A stretch of 64,000 nt of DNA from Elusimicrobium sp. GTDB lineage: Bacteria; Elusimicrobiota; Elusimicrobia; Elusimicrobiales; Elusimicrobiaceae. Positions 8,234-15,020 of this stretch are shown piece after piece. Every line of letters starts with the position of its first letter. Positions within the stretch are counted from its first letter, which is position 1. Below the pieces are notes generated by a model. The model did no database searches, was not told the origin of the DNA, and saw only the letters and a program-made list of their open reading frames with translations. The stretch spans positions 1 to 64,000 of the forward strand of contig SUVG01000007.1 in the NCBI GenBank assembly GCA_015062115.1, given 5' to 3'. The translations under genes were made by a program, and so were the position numbers.

Positions 8234-8842
8234 TTAGCAATTAAAACTGCGCTTAATAATACTGCGCACAATGCCTTCCACGCGGAACGAATCGCGGTCT
8301 GCCACTATCGGGTTATAGGAAGGGTTTTCGGACTGTAAAATCACATTTTCGCCGTCCTGCGTAAAACGCTTTACCATTACTTCGCCGTTGTTAACGCATA
8401 CAACCACATCTTTATTTTGGGGTTGGTGGCTTTGCTCTACAATCAGCCAATCGTGCGGAGCAATCAGGCTTTCCATGGAATTGCCCTTGGCTTCCACCAT
8501 AAAACCTTTGCAGGCGGGAAAATAAATCATGCTGGGGTCCACGGGCACGATACGGGTGGGGGTGCCGTCCAAAATAGTCCCTTCGGGGCCGCATTTGGCC
8601 ATGCCGTACATTTTAAGATAAATTACATTTCTTTCCGGGTCTTTTAAGATAATGTAATCGCGCGGGTTGGCCGGGTTGCGCTTTAGATAACCCTTTTTTT
8701 CTAACTGTTTAATGTGATGAAAAACCACACTTTTTCCGCTTACATTGAGGCGTTCTGCCAGTTCTTCCATGGTTAGCGGATCGGAAATATGGGTGCGTAA
8801 AATTTCCAACAATTCGGTTTGTTTGGGGTGTAACGCTTTCAT
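8234..8842 (-). CDS. lexA: LexA family SOS repressor
   Basis: The 202-residue length and layout match LexA. An N-terminal winged helix is followed by the S24 self-cleaving domain. The scissile bond falls at Cys84-Gly85, the same position as Ala84-Gly85 of E. coli. The catalytic Ser122 is in GNSMES and Lys158 in VMVKRF. RecA-stimulated self-cleavage would relieve repression of DNA-damage genes. AAGGAG precedes the ATG. Two sets of GTTC half-sites lie upstream (8869-8888 and 8964-8989) and probably mediate autoregulation. The Cys-Gly cleavage pair is unusual for LexA but used by related S24 proteins. Confidence 0.88.
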   Translation of the reverse strand: MKALHPKQTELLEILRTHISDPLTMEELAERLNVSGKSVVFHHIKQLEKKGYLKRNPANPRDYIILKDPERNVIYLKMYGMAKCGPEGTILDGTPTRIVPVDPSMIYFPACKGFMVEAKGNSMESLIAPHDWLIVEQSHQPQNKDVVVCVNNGEVMVKRFTQDGENVILQSENPSYNPIVADRDSFRVEGIVRSIIKRSFNC

Positions 8843-8868
8843 TTTGTCATCTCCTTTGTTTTGTTTCC

Positions 8869-8888
8869 GTTCTATACTATGTTCTATA
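8869..8888. promoter_or_regulatory. Candidate LexA operator, GTTC direct repeat
   Basis: GTTCTATA occurs at 8869-8876 and again at 8881-8888, an exact 12-bp period (GTTC-N8-GTTC), about 27 bp upstream of the lexA ATG. On the minus strand this overlaps a TATAGA -10-like sequence. Confidence 0.55.
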
Positions 8889-8963
8889 ATTTTTTATTAA
8901 AAAAGTAAAGACAATTTTGAAAACATATAAAATATAAGCATTTTTTATTTTAAGAATTATTTT

Positions 8964-8989
8964 ATTTGTTCTATATAAGTAGAACAAAT
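8964..8989. promoter_or_regulatory. Perfect 10-bp inverted repeat, candidate LexA operator
   Basis: ATTTGTTCTA (8964-8973) and TAGAACAAAT (8980-8989) are perfect inverted arms around six bases. They use the same GTTCTA half-site as the direct repeat nearer lexA. The site lies between lexA and the pilin cassette at 9085. Confidence 0.6.
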
Positions 8990-9084
8990 CAGTTGAAAAA
9001 TAACGCGTTTTATGCTTTTTTGAAAGGGGCCGCCCGGTGGGGGAAAAGGTAGTTTTTGTTAATAAAAGAAAGAGAAAAATGAAA

Positions 9085-9183
9085 AGACTTGACCCGTTTT
9101 TTTGTTACAATGTACCTAATCGGCAGGCAGGAAGAACTGAAATGTTGCTTGTTTGCTGAAAACCAGTTTATAAGAGGTTTTGT
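9085..9183 (+). promoter_or_regulatory. Pilin promoter-leader cassette, copy B
   Basis: TTGACC (9089-9094), a seven-T tract and TACAAT (9106-9111) are present, but the spacer is only 11 nt. In the leader, CGGCAGGCA (9120-9128) can still pair with TGTTTGCTG (9149-9157): three C-to-T changes all give G-U pairs. AAGAGG precedes the ATG. The CTCG-N-CGAG element of the other copies is absent. Confidence 0.65.
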
Positions 9184-9702
9184 ATGAAAAAGGGTTTTAC
9201 TTTGATAGAACTTTTGGTTGTAGTGCTAATTATTGGTATATTGACAGCGGTGGCTCTTCCGAAGTATCAAGTGGCGGTTGGGAAAGCACAGGCTATTGGT
9301 ATTATTCAGAGGTTAAATTCTATTAATAAAGCCCAGCAACTTTATTATTTGGCTAATGGGGCATATGCAACTGAGTGGGAAGATTTAGATATAGACTTAC
9401 AGGGACATACTGTTTCTCACAACAGAAATCTATATTTTTCAGATAACAGTTATTGTATTCCAATGCCAACGGGGCTTAATTCGGCTCGGTGTTATATTGG
9501 CTCTAAGAAAGTTGTTTCATATCTAAAACTGGAAATTTATTTTGCACCTCAAACATTTACCAAGAATAAAAAAATAGAATGTGGTGCTTTGCCTGATGAA
9601 CCATTGGCACAAAAAATTTGTAAAGCGTTGATTTTAGATCATAGCATCACCCAATCGGATTGTGGCTCTGCTGTGTGTAATTATACTTTAGAAAAATACT
9701 AA
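9184..9702 (+). CDS. Type IV pilin-like protein
   Basis: The 172-residue prepilin has the MKKGFTLIELLVVVLIIGIL signal and transmembrane helix, with expected cleavage after Gly4. The head domain carries several Cys residues (YC, RC, EC, QKIC and a final CGSAVC). The first 60 bases of coding sequence are almost identical to those of the pilins at 127 and 46502, while the heads diverge, pointing to recombination or selection on the N-terminus. It is monocistronic, with the cassette promoter before it and a strong terminator after. Partner proteins are unknown. Confidence 0.9.
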   Translation: MKKGFTLIELLVVVLIIGILTAVALPKYQVAVGKAQAIGIIQRLNSINKAQQLYYLANGAYATEWEDLDIDLQGHTVSHNRNLYFSDNSYCIPMPTGLNSARCYIGSKKVVSYLKLEIYFAPQTFTKNKKIECGALPDEPLAQKICKALILDHSITQSDCGSAVCNYTLEKY

Positions 9703-9712
9703 TAATCTAAAT

Positions 9713-9742
9713 AAAAAACCCCCGATTTTCGTCGGGGGTTTT
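9713..9742. terminator. Bidirectional terminator between pilin and Pal-like gene
   Basis: AACCCCCGA (9717-9725) pairs with TCGGGGGTT (9732-9740), with A and T runs outside on both strands. Confidence 0.85.
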
Positions 9743-9759
9743 GTTTTTGTAATACAAAC

Positions 9760-10338
9760 TTAGTTGTTGGTGATTTCCAATTCCACGCGGCGGTTTTGAT
9801 AGCGGCCCGCGGCGGTTTTGTTGGTGGCAACCGGGTTGGCTTCGCCGTAACCGATGAAGGTTACATTTTTTGCCGGTACGCCGTCTCTTACCAATTCCAT
9901 GGCAACCGCTTTGGCACGGCGTTGGGAAAGGTCAATGTTGTAGTTGGCATCACCGTACGAATCGGTATAGCCGGCTACGCGCACTTTGGCGTTGGGGTAT
10001 TTTTTCAAAGCATCAGCCGTCTTTTTGATTTGATCCAAAGAAGATTCGGCGATAACATCGCTGTTGTAATTGAAGTTAATCGGTTCTTTATAGGAAAGAA
10101 CGGTTCTGCCGGCGGTTTGGGTTTTTACGGAAGCCACTTCGGCAAAATCTTTTTCTTCTACGGCTTTGGGGGCCGGTTTTTCAGCCGGTTTGGCGGCTTC
10201 TTTTTTGACAGGTTCTTGTTTTACGGTTTCTTTGGCCGCGGGTTTAGCGGCGGTGGTGTTGCATTTGGTGCAGGTGTTCGTGCAGTGGCAGGCACCCAAG
10301 AACAAAGCACCCATTAAAACGACGGCTACTTTTTTCAT
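9760..10338 (-). CDS. OmpA/Pal-family peptidoglycan-associated lipoprotein
   Basis: The 192-residue lipoprotein has a LGAC lipobox with acylated Cys17, a Lys/Ala/Pro/Glu-rich linker (about residues 30-65) that probably spans the periplasm, and a C-terminal OmpA domain. The OmpA domain has the peptidoglycan-binding pattern GYTDSYGDANYNIDLSQRRA. It would tie the outer membrane to peptidoglycan. Oddly, three more Cys (19, 23, 26) follow the lipid-bearing Cys in a short C-x-C-x3-C-x2-C cluster that could bind metal or form disulphides. No tol genes are adjacent. An AGGAGA ribosome binding site precedes the ATG. Confidence 0.85.
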   Translation of the reverse strand: MKKVAVVLMGALFLGACHCTNTCTKCNTTAAKPAAKETVKQEPVKKEAAKPAEKPAPKAVEEKDFAEVASVKTQTAGRTVLSYKEPINFNYNSDVIAESSLDQIKKTADALKKYPNAKVRVAGYTDSYGDANYNIDLSQRRAKAVAMELVRDGVPAKNVTFIGYGEANPVATNKTAAGRYQNRRVELEITNN

Positions 10339-10378
10339 TTTTGCTTTCTCCTGTTGAGTCTCACTTTCTATTCTAATT

Positions 10379-10876
10379 CTACAATATTCTACACTCGGGT
10401 GTTCCCTTTTTTTTCATTAAAGCCCGATACAATAAATAAACGGGTTTTTGAAGTTTGGGGTGCACATACTCCGGCAGAATATAAGAAAGGGGTTTTAATA
10501 CAAATTCCCGCTCGTGCAAACGCGGGTGGGGGATAAAGAGCATATACTCGTCATCATCTTCAAAGACGATTTGGTCGTCATAAAATAAAATATCCAGGTC
10601 AATCACGCGCGGCCCGTCCTTAAAAGTAGGTACGCGGCCCAGTTTGGTTTCCAGGGCTTTTAATTTTTTAAGTAAATCGAGCGGTTTGTACGGCGTACTT
10701 AAAATCAGCACCGTATTTACAAAATCGGGTTGGTTGGGGAACCCTTCGGGCTTGGACACAATGTAGGGGGCCACCTCTTTAACGGTGCCCAAATCGGCCA
10801 GGGCTTTTACGGCGCGGTCTATATTTTCTTTGGCGGGAGCAATGTTGCTTCCCAAAGCAAGAACGGCTTGAGCCAT
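10379..10876 (-). CDS. folK: 2-amino-4-hydroxy-6-hydroxymethyldihydropteridine pyrophosphokinase
   Basis: The protein is about 165 residues from the ATG at 10876, with GAGGAG just upstream; an ATG 36 nt earlier is inside the preceding gene. HPPK motifs are present: LALGSNI at the N-terminus, the FVNTVL strand, and DGPRVIDLDILFYDD with the two Mg-binding Asp residues, then IPHPRLHEREFVLKPL. It uses ATP to pyrophosphorylate hydroxymethyldihydropterin for FolP. It is the last gene of the DUF1189-queD-queE-folE-folP-ptpS-folK operon; its start lies just before the stop of the PTPS gene. Confidence 0.93.
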   Translation of the reverse strand: MAQAVLALGSNIAPAKENIDRAVKALADLGTVKEVAPYIVSKPEGFPNQPDFVNTVLILSTPYKPLDLLKKLKALETKLGRVPTFKDGPRVIDLDILFYDDQIVFEDDDEYMLFIPHPRLHEREFVLKPLSYILPEYVHPKLQKPVYLLYRALMKKKGTPECRIL

Positions 10877-10877
10877 A

Positions 10878-11228
10878 TTATTCTTCTCCTCTGTATTCAA
10901 TCCAGCGGTCACTTTCTTCGGCTACTTTTACGCTGTACACAAAAGGGAACTTCGCCTGTACCCGTTCAAACAACCAAATGGCCAAGGTTTCGGTAGTCGG
11001 GTTGGAAAATAAAGAGTTCAAATCGGCATGGTGCAAGCGGGTATTTATTTTATGTGTAAAAAAATCTTGTAATACCCGAAAATCAATTAAATATCCTTCC
11101 TCGTTTAAGGGGCCGTGGAAGGTAATTTCGTAGTGAAAATTATGCTCGTGAGAGGCTTCCGCCAAGGTGCCGCCGTGTCCGTGGCGGGCGGCAAACTGAC
11201 CGCACTGGGTAAGATAAACTTTTTTCAT
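10878..11228 (-). CDS. PTPS-III-type 6-pyruvoyltetrahydropterin synthase paralogue (FolB substitute)
   Basis: The 116-residue T-fold protein uses the ATG at 11228, where GGAG lies upstream. Zinc His residues are kept (AARHGH and H27, H29). The catalytic Cys of QueD/PTPS is missing, and Glu24 sits three residues before His27, giving the E-x-x-H-x-H signature of PTPS-III. This group is known to cleave the dihydroneopterin side chain and replace dihydroneopterin aldolase (FolB). The gene lies between folP and folK, and no folB is in the operon. A true QueD is encoded separately at 13139, so this copy is unlikely to make queuosine. Confidence 0.8.
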   Translation of the reverse strand: MKKVYLTQCGQFAARHGHGGTLAEASHEHNFHYEITFHGPLNEEGYLIDFRVLQDFFTHKINTRLHHADLNSLFSNPTTETLAIWLFERVQAKFPFVYSVKVAEESDRWIEYRGEE

Positions 11229-12019
11229 TTTGAAGACTCCAATTCTTGGTAAAAATTGATGATTTTGCGTGTCTCTTTTACGTCGTGCACACGCAGAATA
11301 TCGGCCCCGCCTTGCAAGGCCACTAAATTGGCGGCCAATGTTTGGGCTTTGCGTTTGGGGGCGCCTTCGCACTTTTGGCTTAAAAAGGTTTTTCGCGAGA
11401 GACCCGCAAGCATTTGTACGCCCAGTTCTTTGAACTCGCTCAGATGCTTTAAGAGTTGGTAATTTTGCGCGCGTGTTTTGGCAAAACCAAAACCCACATC
11501 AATAATAATTTGCTCTTTGGTAAGGCCGAATTTTTCGGCTTGGGCAATTTTAGCGGCGAGAAAAGTTTTTACTTCGCCGATTAAATCTGCATAGTCGGTA
11601 TGTTCCTGCATGGTTTGCGGCGTTCCGCGCGTGTGCATGAGCACAATTTGGGCCTTAAAATCTTTAATCAGTCGGAACATATCCGTGTCGGGCGTACCGC
11701 TGACATCATTGATGATGCATATGCCCTGCTTGAGCCCTTGCTCGGCCACGGGAAGTTTTACCGTATCTAAAGAGAGGGGAATTTTCGGCCAATTCTTTTT
11801 TGCAGCCGTAATAACCGGGAGCACGCGGGAAAGTTCTTCTTCGGCGGATACGGGGGTTGCCCCCGGGCGGGTAGATTCTCCGCCGATATCAAGCATATCG
11901 GCCCCGCTTTGCACATATTCCTGGCACTTCGCTACCAGGGCCGGCAGGTTATTTTGCGGGTTTCCGTCAAAAAAAGAATCGGGCGTGGCATTTACAATGC
12001 CCATGAGTTTTGCGGTCAT
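11225..12019 (-). CDS. folP: Dihydropteroate synthase
   Basis: The 264-residue TIM-barrel enzyme has the DHPS signatures MGIVNATPDSFFDG near the N-terminus and DIGGESTRPGA. The pterin-binding IINDVSG and the C-terminal ILRVHDVKET are also present. It condenses hydroxymethyldihydropterin pyrophosphate with p-aminobenzoate. It lies 6 nt after folE and overlaps the PTPS-III gene by 4 nt at its end, so coupling is likely. Residues 60-80 are the family's usual sulfonamide-interaction loop; nothing unusual is visible. Confidence 0.95.
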   Translation of the reverse strand: MTAKLMGIVNATPDSFFDGNPQNNLPALVAKCQEYVQSGADMLDIGGESTRPGATPVSAEEELSRVLPVITAAKKNWPKIPLSLDTVKLPVAEQGLKQGICIINDVSGTPDTDMFRLIKDFKAQIVLMHTRGTPQTMQEHTDYADLIGEVKTFLAAKIAQAEKFGLTKEQIIIDVGFGFAKTRAQNYQLLKHLSEFKELGVQMLAGLSRKTFLSQKCEGAPKRKAQTLAANLVALQGGADILRVHDVKETRKIINFYQELESSK

Positions 12020-12025
12020 AAAAGA

Positions 12026-12646
12026 TTATTTAATCATTTCCAAAAATTCACTGCGAACTTCCAACTTTTTGAACGCGCCGCGAATAGCACTGGTTACCAT
12101 AACGGCGTTGTGTTTTTCGATACCGCGGGAACTGATGCACATATGCTTGGCTTTGCATACCACCATCACACCGTGCGGCTCCAAGGTTTCCATTAAGCTG
12201 TCGGCAATTTCCGCCACCAGTTTTTCTTGGATTTGCAAGCGCCTTGCGAACACTTCCACCAAACGGGCCAATTTGGATATACCGAGCACGCGGCCTTTGG
12301 GTAAGTAGCCAATGCTGATGGTGCCGAAGAAAGGTTGAAGGTGGTGTTCGCAGGTAGAATAAAATTCAATATCTTTCAGGACGACCATTTCTTCGCAAGA
12401 ACCTTCCGTAAAGGTTTTAAGCACATCTTGCGGTTTCATTTTGTAACCGCCGTAAAGTTTTTTCCAACTGCGTAAAATGCGGTGGGGGGTTTCCAATAAA
12501 CCTTCGCGGGCCGGATCGTCGCCGATATAGGCTAAAATTTCGCGCAGATTATTTAGAATTTTTTCTTCGGTTAACGAATGTTTATCAGTTTGTGCGTTTG
12601 CAGGCTTAACCGCGCGGCGGGATGTTTTTTTAACAGTTTTACGCAT
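12026..12646 (-). CDS. folE: GTP cyclohydrolase I
   Basis: The 206-residue protein contains the FolE signature: the zinc ligands in STCEHHLQPF and in VVCKAKHMCISSRG, then VTSAIRGAF. It converts GTP to 7,8-dihydroneopterin triphosphate. In this operon that product feeds both QueD (queuosine) and the PTPS-III/FolK/FolP route (folate). A basic N-terminal tail of about 25 residues (RKTVKKTSRRAVK) is extra. The ATG at 12646 overlaps queE by 76 bp, but AGGAG lies 10 nt before it and supports this start. Confidence 0.95.
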   Translation of the reverse strand: MRKTVKKTSRRAVKPANAQTDKHSLTEEKILNNLREILAYIGDDPAREGLLETPHRILRSWKKLYGGYKMKPQDVLKTFTEGSCEEMVVLKDIEFYSTCEHHLQPFFGTISIGYLPKGRVLGISKLARLVEVFARRLQIQEKLVAEIADSLMETLEPHGVMVVCKAKHMCISSRGIEKHNAVMVTSAIRGAFKKLEVRSEFLEMIK

Positions 12647-13164
12647 AGGGCTATATTCTCCTGTAAGTTACTTTCGGGTTGTAGATAAATTTGTGTTTTG
12701 TCGTTTTCGTAATTATAGTATTTTTCCAAATCGGCAAGGTCGGTTTCTTGGCCTACTACGATTTTGATAACATCGGCCTTTTTCAGCATTTCCTGGCTGA
12801 CATATTTTTTGGGCGAAACGCAGACAAAATCTGCCCGGCTTACATCGCAATCGTGCGCGCCGTTTGTTTCCAAGTGGACGCAATATCCGGCCGATTTTAA
12901 GGCGGCAATGAGGGAGGGCAAATCTTGTTCGGCAGGTTCTCCGCCCGTAATTACCACCGTTTTGCAGGGGTATTCGGCCAAGGCCACAAGCACTTGCAGG
13001 GAGTTCATTTCTTCCCCTGTTTGGAAGGCGTATTTGGTATCGCAAAAAGAACAACCCATGGTGCAACCTGCTAGACGCAAAAATACGGCGGGCATACCGG
13101 TATGGCGGCCCTCGCCTTGGATAGAATAGAAGATTTCGTTAACCTTCCACGATGGCTGCGGCAT
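12571..13164 (-). CDS. queE: 7-carboxy-7-deazaguanine synthase
   Basis: The 197-residue radical SAM enzyme has its [4Fe-4S] cluster Cys at 34, 38 and 41 (CTMGCSFC, followed by DTKYAF as in QueE). FYSIQGEG at the N-terminus and VITGGEP are also typical. It converts 6-carboxy-tetrahydropterin to 7-carboxy-7-deazaguanine in queuosine synthesis. It overlaps queD upstream by 26 bp and folE downstream by 76 bp. The C-terminal LSLQTHKLINIR matches the family end, so the long overlap with folE is real coding on the queE side. Confidence 0.93.
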   Translation of the reverse strand: MPQPSWKVNEIFYSIQGEGRHTGMPAVFLRLAGCTMGCSFCDTKYAFQTGEEMNSLQVLVALAEYPCKTVVITGGEPAEQDLPSLIAALKSAGYCVHLETNGAHDCDVSRADFVCVSPKKYVSQEMLKKADVIKIVVGQETDLADLEKYYNYENDKTQIYLQPESNLQENIALCVKLLKKHPAARLSLQTHKLINIR

Positions 13165-13483
13165 TGTCGCTCTCCCAAATTTCCAAGGTTTTAAGCGTTA
13201 AATTCATTTGGGCGAGTTCCGCTCCGATTTTTTGGAACAGAAACTGGGCCAAGTTTTCCGCGGTGGGGTTTTCTACCCAGTCGTTTAAGAGTTGATGGTC
13301 GGGCAGGTTTTCGTCCAATAATTTTTTGATTACTTTGAAATCGCATACCATACCGTCTTCTTTTACGGGCCCTTCAATGACAAAAACGGCTTTCCAGGTA
13401 TGTCCGTGCAAATCGTGGCAGGGGCCGTCGTAATGCGGAAGGCGGTGGGCCGAACTAAAAGAACGAATCAGTTTAATAAGCAT
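13139..13483 (-). CDS. queD: 6-carboxy-5,6,7,8-tetrahydropterin synthase
   Basis: The 114-residue T-fold protein has complete QueD residues: zinc His13 in SSAHRLPHYDG, catalytic Cys22, and His26/His28 in CHDLHGH. A DFKVIK segment and the late PTAENLA are also family hallmarks. It makes 6-carboxytetrahydropterin from dihydroneopterin triphosphate, the step before QueE. It overlaps queE by 26 bp and starts 1 nt before the DUF1189 stop. The intact C-x3-HGH motif contrasts with the PTPS-III copy at 10878 and separates the two roles. Confidence 0.93.
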   Translation of the reverse strand: MLIKLIRSFSSAHRLPHYDGPCHDLHGHTWKAVFVIEGPVKEDGMVCDFKVIKKLLDENLPDHQLLNDWVENPTAENLAQFLFQKIGAELAQMNLTLKTLEIWESDNAAAIVEG

Positions 13484-14224
13484 CTATTTCTCCTCGGTTA
13501 AAGTGTTGAAAATTTGTTGCACATAAATGATGCATAAAATCACTTGAGCCAGCGTAAAAAGCGGAATATAGAACCACAGGCGCACATACCAAAGCGCGCA
13601 AAAGGGGCCTAAGATAAAAAACGCCCATTTGAAAATGGCCGCGCGGGGGATAAAAAGGCCGCCGAGCAACTTAAAGAAAAGCCCTACCGCCGAGGCTACA
13701 CAAAAACCGAATAGAAGAACAAAGGGGATAATCATTAGGCTTGCCATAAACGAAATGGCACTGAGCGAAAATTCCAACGTATCCTGTTGTTTAGCCAAGA
13801 ACTCTTGTGTGGTGGTGAAAGTGGCCTCTGCGGGAATAGGTTGGGCTTGTACTCCGGCCGAAGTGGGCATATACATTTGGTTCCCGGTTACCAACATCAG
13901 TATCCCTTTTTCCGCCATTTCGCTCTGTGTCGGAGGGACTTGGCGTGCGGCATCGAAAACAATTCGAAAATCAGTTTGGGGAATTGTAACGGATAAAGGC
14001 TCTTGCGGAGCGGTAAGCACCCCTTTTTCAAAGGTAACCTGCGGGAAGTTTTTTAGTAAAACGGGTAAGTTTTTTTCAATGTGGTGGTCAGCCGCAAAAT
14101 GAAAAACAAGTACGGAAAGCAAAAACAAATACACGCCAAACGCTATCATCTGCTTGCGGGAAGCAAACAAGAGGCGTTTGTAAAAACTAAAAGAAAAAAT
14201 CGTTTTGAAATGTAACCACAACAT
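13484..14224 (-). CDS. Membrane protein, DUF1189-like
   Basis: The 246-residue protein begins with a helix-rich FKTIFSFSFYKRLLFA segment and has about five transmembrane segments: one near residues 28-48, then several after residue 150. A periplasmic region of roughly 100 residues lies between. This fits the DUF1189 layout, which has no known function. It is the first gene of the pterin operon (1 nt before queD). TATAAT lies six bases before the ATG, with a TGG extended -10, so the operon message should be leaderless. Whether it takes part in pterin or folate uptake is only a guess from position. Confidence 0.6.
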   Translation of the reverse strand: MLWLHFKTIFSFSFYKRLLFASRKQMIAFGVYLFLLSVLVFHFAADHHIEKNLPVLLKNFPQVTFEKGVLTAPQEPLSVTIPQTDFRIVFDAARQVPPTQSEMAEKGILMLVTGNQMYMPTSAGVQAQPIPAEATFTTTQEFLAKQQDTLEFSLSAISFMASLMIIPFVLLFGFCVASAVGLFFKLLGGLFIPRAAIFKWAFFILGPFCALWYVRLWFYIPLFTLAQVILCIIYVQQIFNTLTEEK

Positions 14225-14230
14225 ACTTAA

Positions 14231-14236
14231 ATTATA
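14231..14236 (-). promoter_or_regulatory. -10 hexamer TATAAT of pterin operon, leaderless start
   Basis: TGG-TATAAT on the minus strand ends six bases before the ATG at 14224. It is the only clear promoter found for the seven-gene operon. Confidence 0.6.
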
Positions 14237-14280
14237 CCAAGTTTAGCCCCGGAGCCGTTTGGAAGATTGCCCGGTTTCAT

Positions 14281-14835
14281 CTACTTGGCTTGGCAAGAAA
14301 CGTCCGCGCCTAAAAAGAAAAATTGATTTTTCTTAAACACGCACGAAAGTTTTTGGGAACGGGGCGAGCCCGAAGGGGCATCGGGAAGAGATTTAAGGCA
14401 GGCAATGCGGGTGCAGGAATAGGTTTCCGCGCATTGGGTAAAAGAGGAAGACGGATAGTTGGCAATAAACCAGGAAAAGTCCAAATTGTATTTTAATTCT
14501 TGTAAAAAATTTTCACAGGTAAGGGTGTCGAACGGGCAGGAGGGCTCGGCGGTTGTGTTTTCTTCGGTCAATTTTTCATCCAACAGGGTGTAGCGTTCTT
14601 GAGCTATCGGGGTTCCTTGCACAAGGTATACATCAAAACATGAGAAGTCTTCCCCGTTGTTTTTGCTGCAGGTAAAAGGTTTTAGGATATCATGCCCGAG
14701 GCAGGTATCCTCCACCAACGAAGCATCAACCGACAGATACTGCGGTGTTTGGCGTACTGTTTTTAGTTTTGGGGAACTTCCTGCTAAATAAAAAGTTCCC
14801 AACAGGCAACACAAAATAAGTAAATTTTTTTTCAT
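14281..14835 (-). CDS. Secreted cysteine-rich protein of unknown function
   Basis: The 184-residue protein starts with a signal peptide (KKNLLILCCLLGTFYLAGSS). The mature part contains about ten Cys residues spread over its length (for example DTCLGHD, DFSCFDV, PSCPFDTLTCENF, TYSCTRIACLK and two near the C-terminus). This suggests a disulphide-stabilised periplasmic or surface protein. I recognise no family. AGAAGG precedes the ATG at 14835. It is transcribed alone between the pterin operon and the divergent PAS gene. Confidence 0.6.
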   Translation of the reverse strand: MKKNLLILCCLLGTFYLAGSSPKLKTVRQTPQYLSVDASLVEDTCLGHDILKPFTCSKNNGEDFSCFDVYLVQGTPIAQERYTLLDEKLTEENTTAEPSCPFDTLTCENFLQELKYNLDFSWFIANYPSSSFTQCAETYSCTRIACLKSLPDAPSGSPRSQKLSCVFKKNQFFFLGADVSCQAK

Positions 14836-14980
14836 GCCTTCTGCTCCCGTCTCTTACGGATAGTCTAGCGGGGGGAAAGATTTTTCCCCAGGGAAAAATA
14901 GGGTTAGAATCTTTCCCGAACGCACGCACTCGCTCGCGCGTTCGGTTTTGTATTGCAAGTGTGGACGGAATTTATTAGTA

Positions 14981-14986
14981 TATAAT
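14981..14986 (+). promoter_or_regulatory. -10 hexamer TATAAT of the PAS gene
   Basis: TATAAT lies 34 nt before the ATG at 15021. A GAGGGA ribosome binding site lies between, so this is a conventional leader of about 28 nt. No good -35 is visible. Confidence 0.5.
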
Positions 14987-15020
14987 CGTAGCACTATCTT
15001 TCTGCTGAAAATGAGGGATT

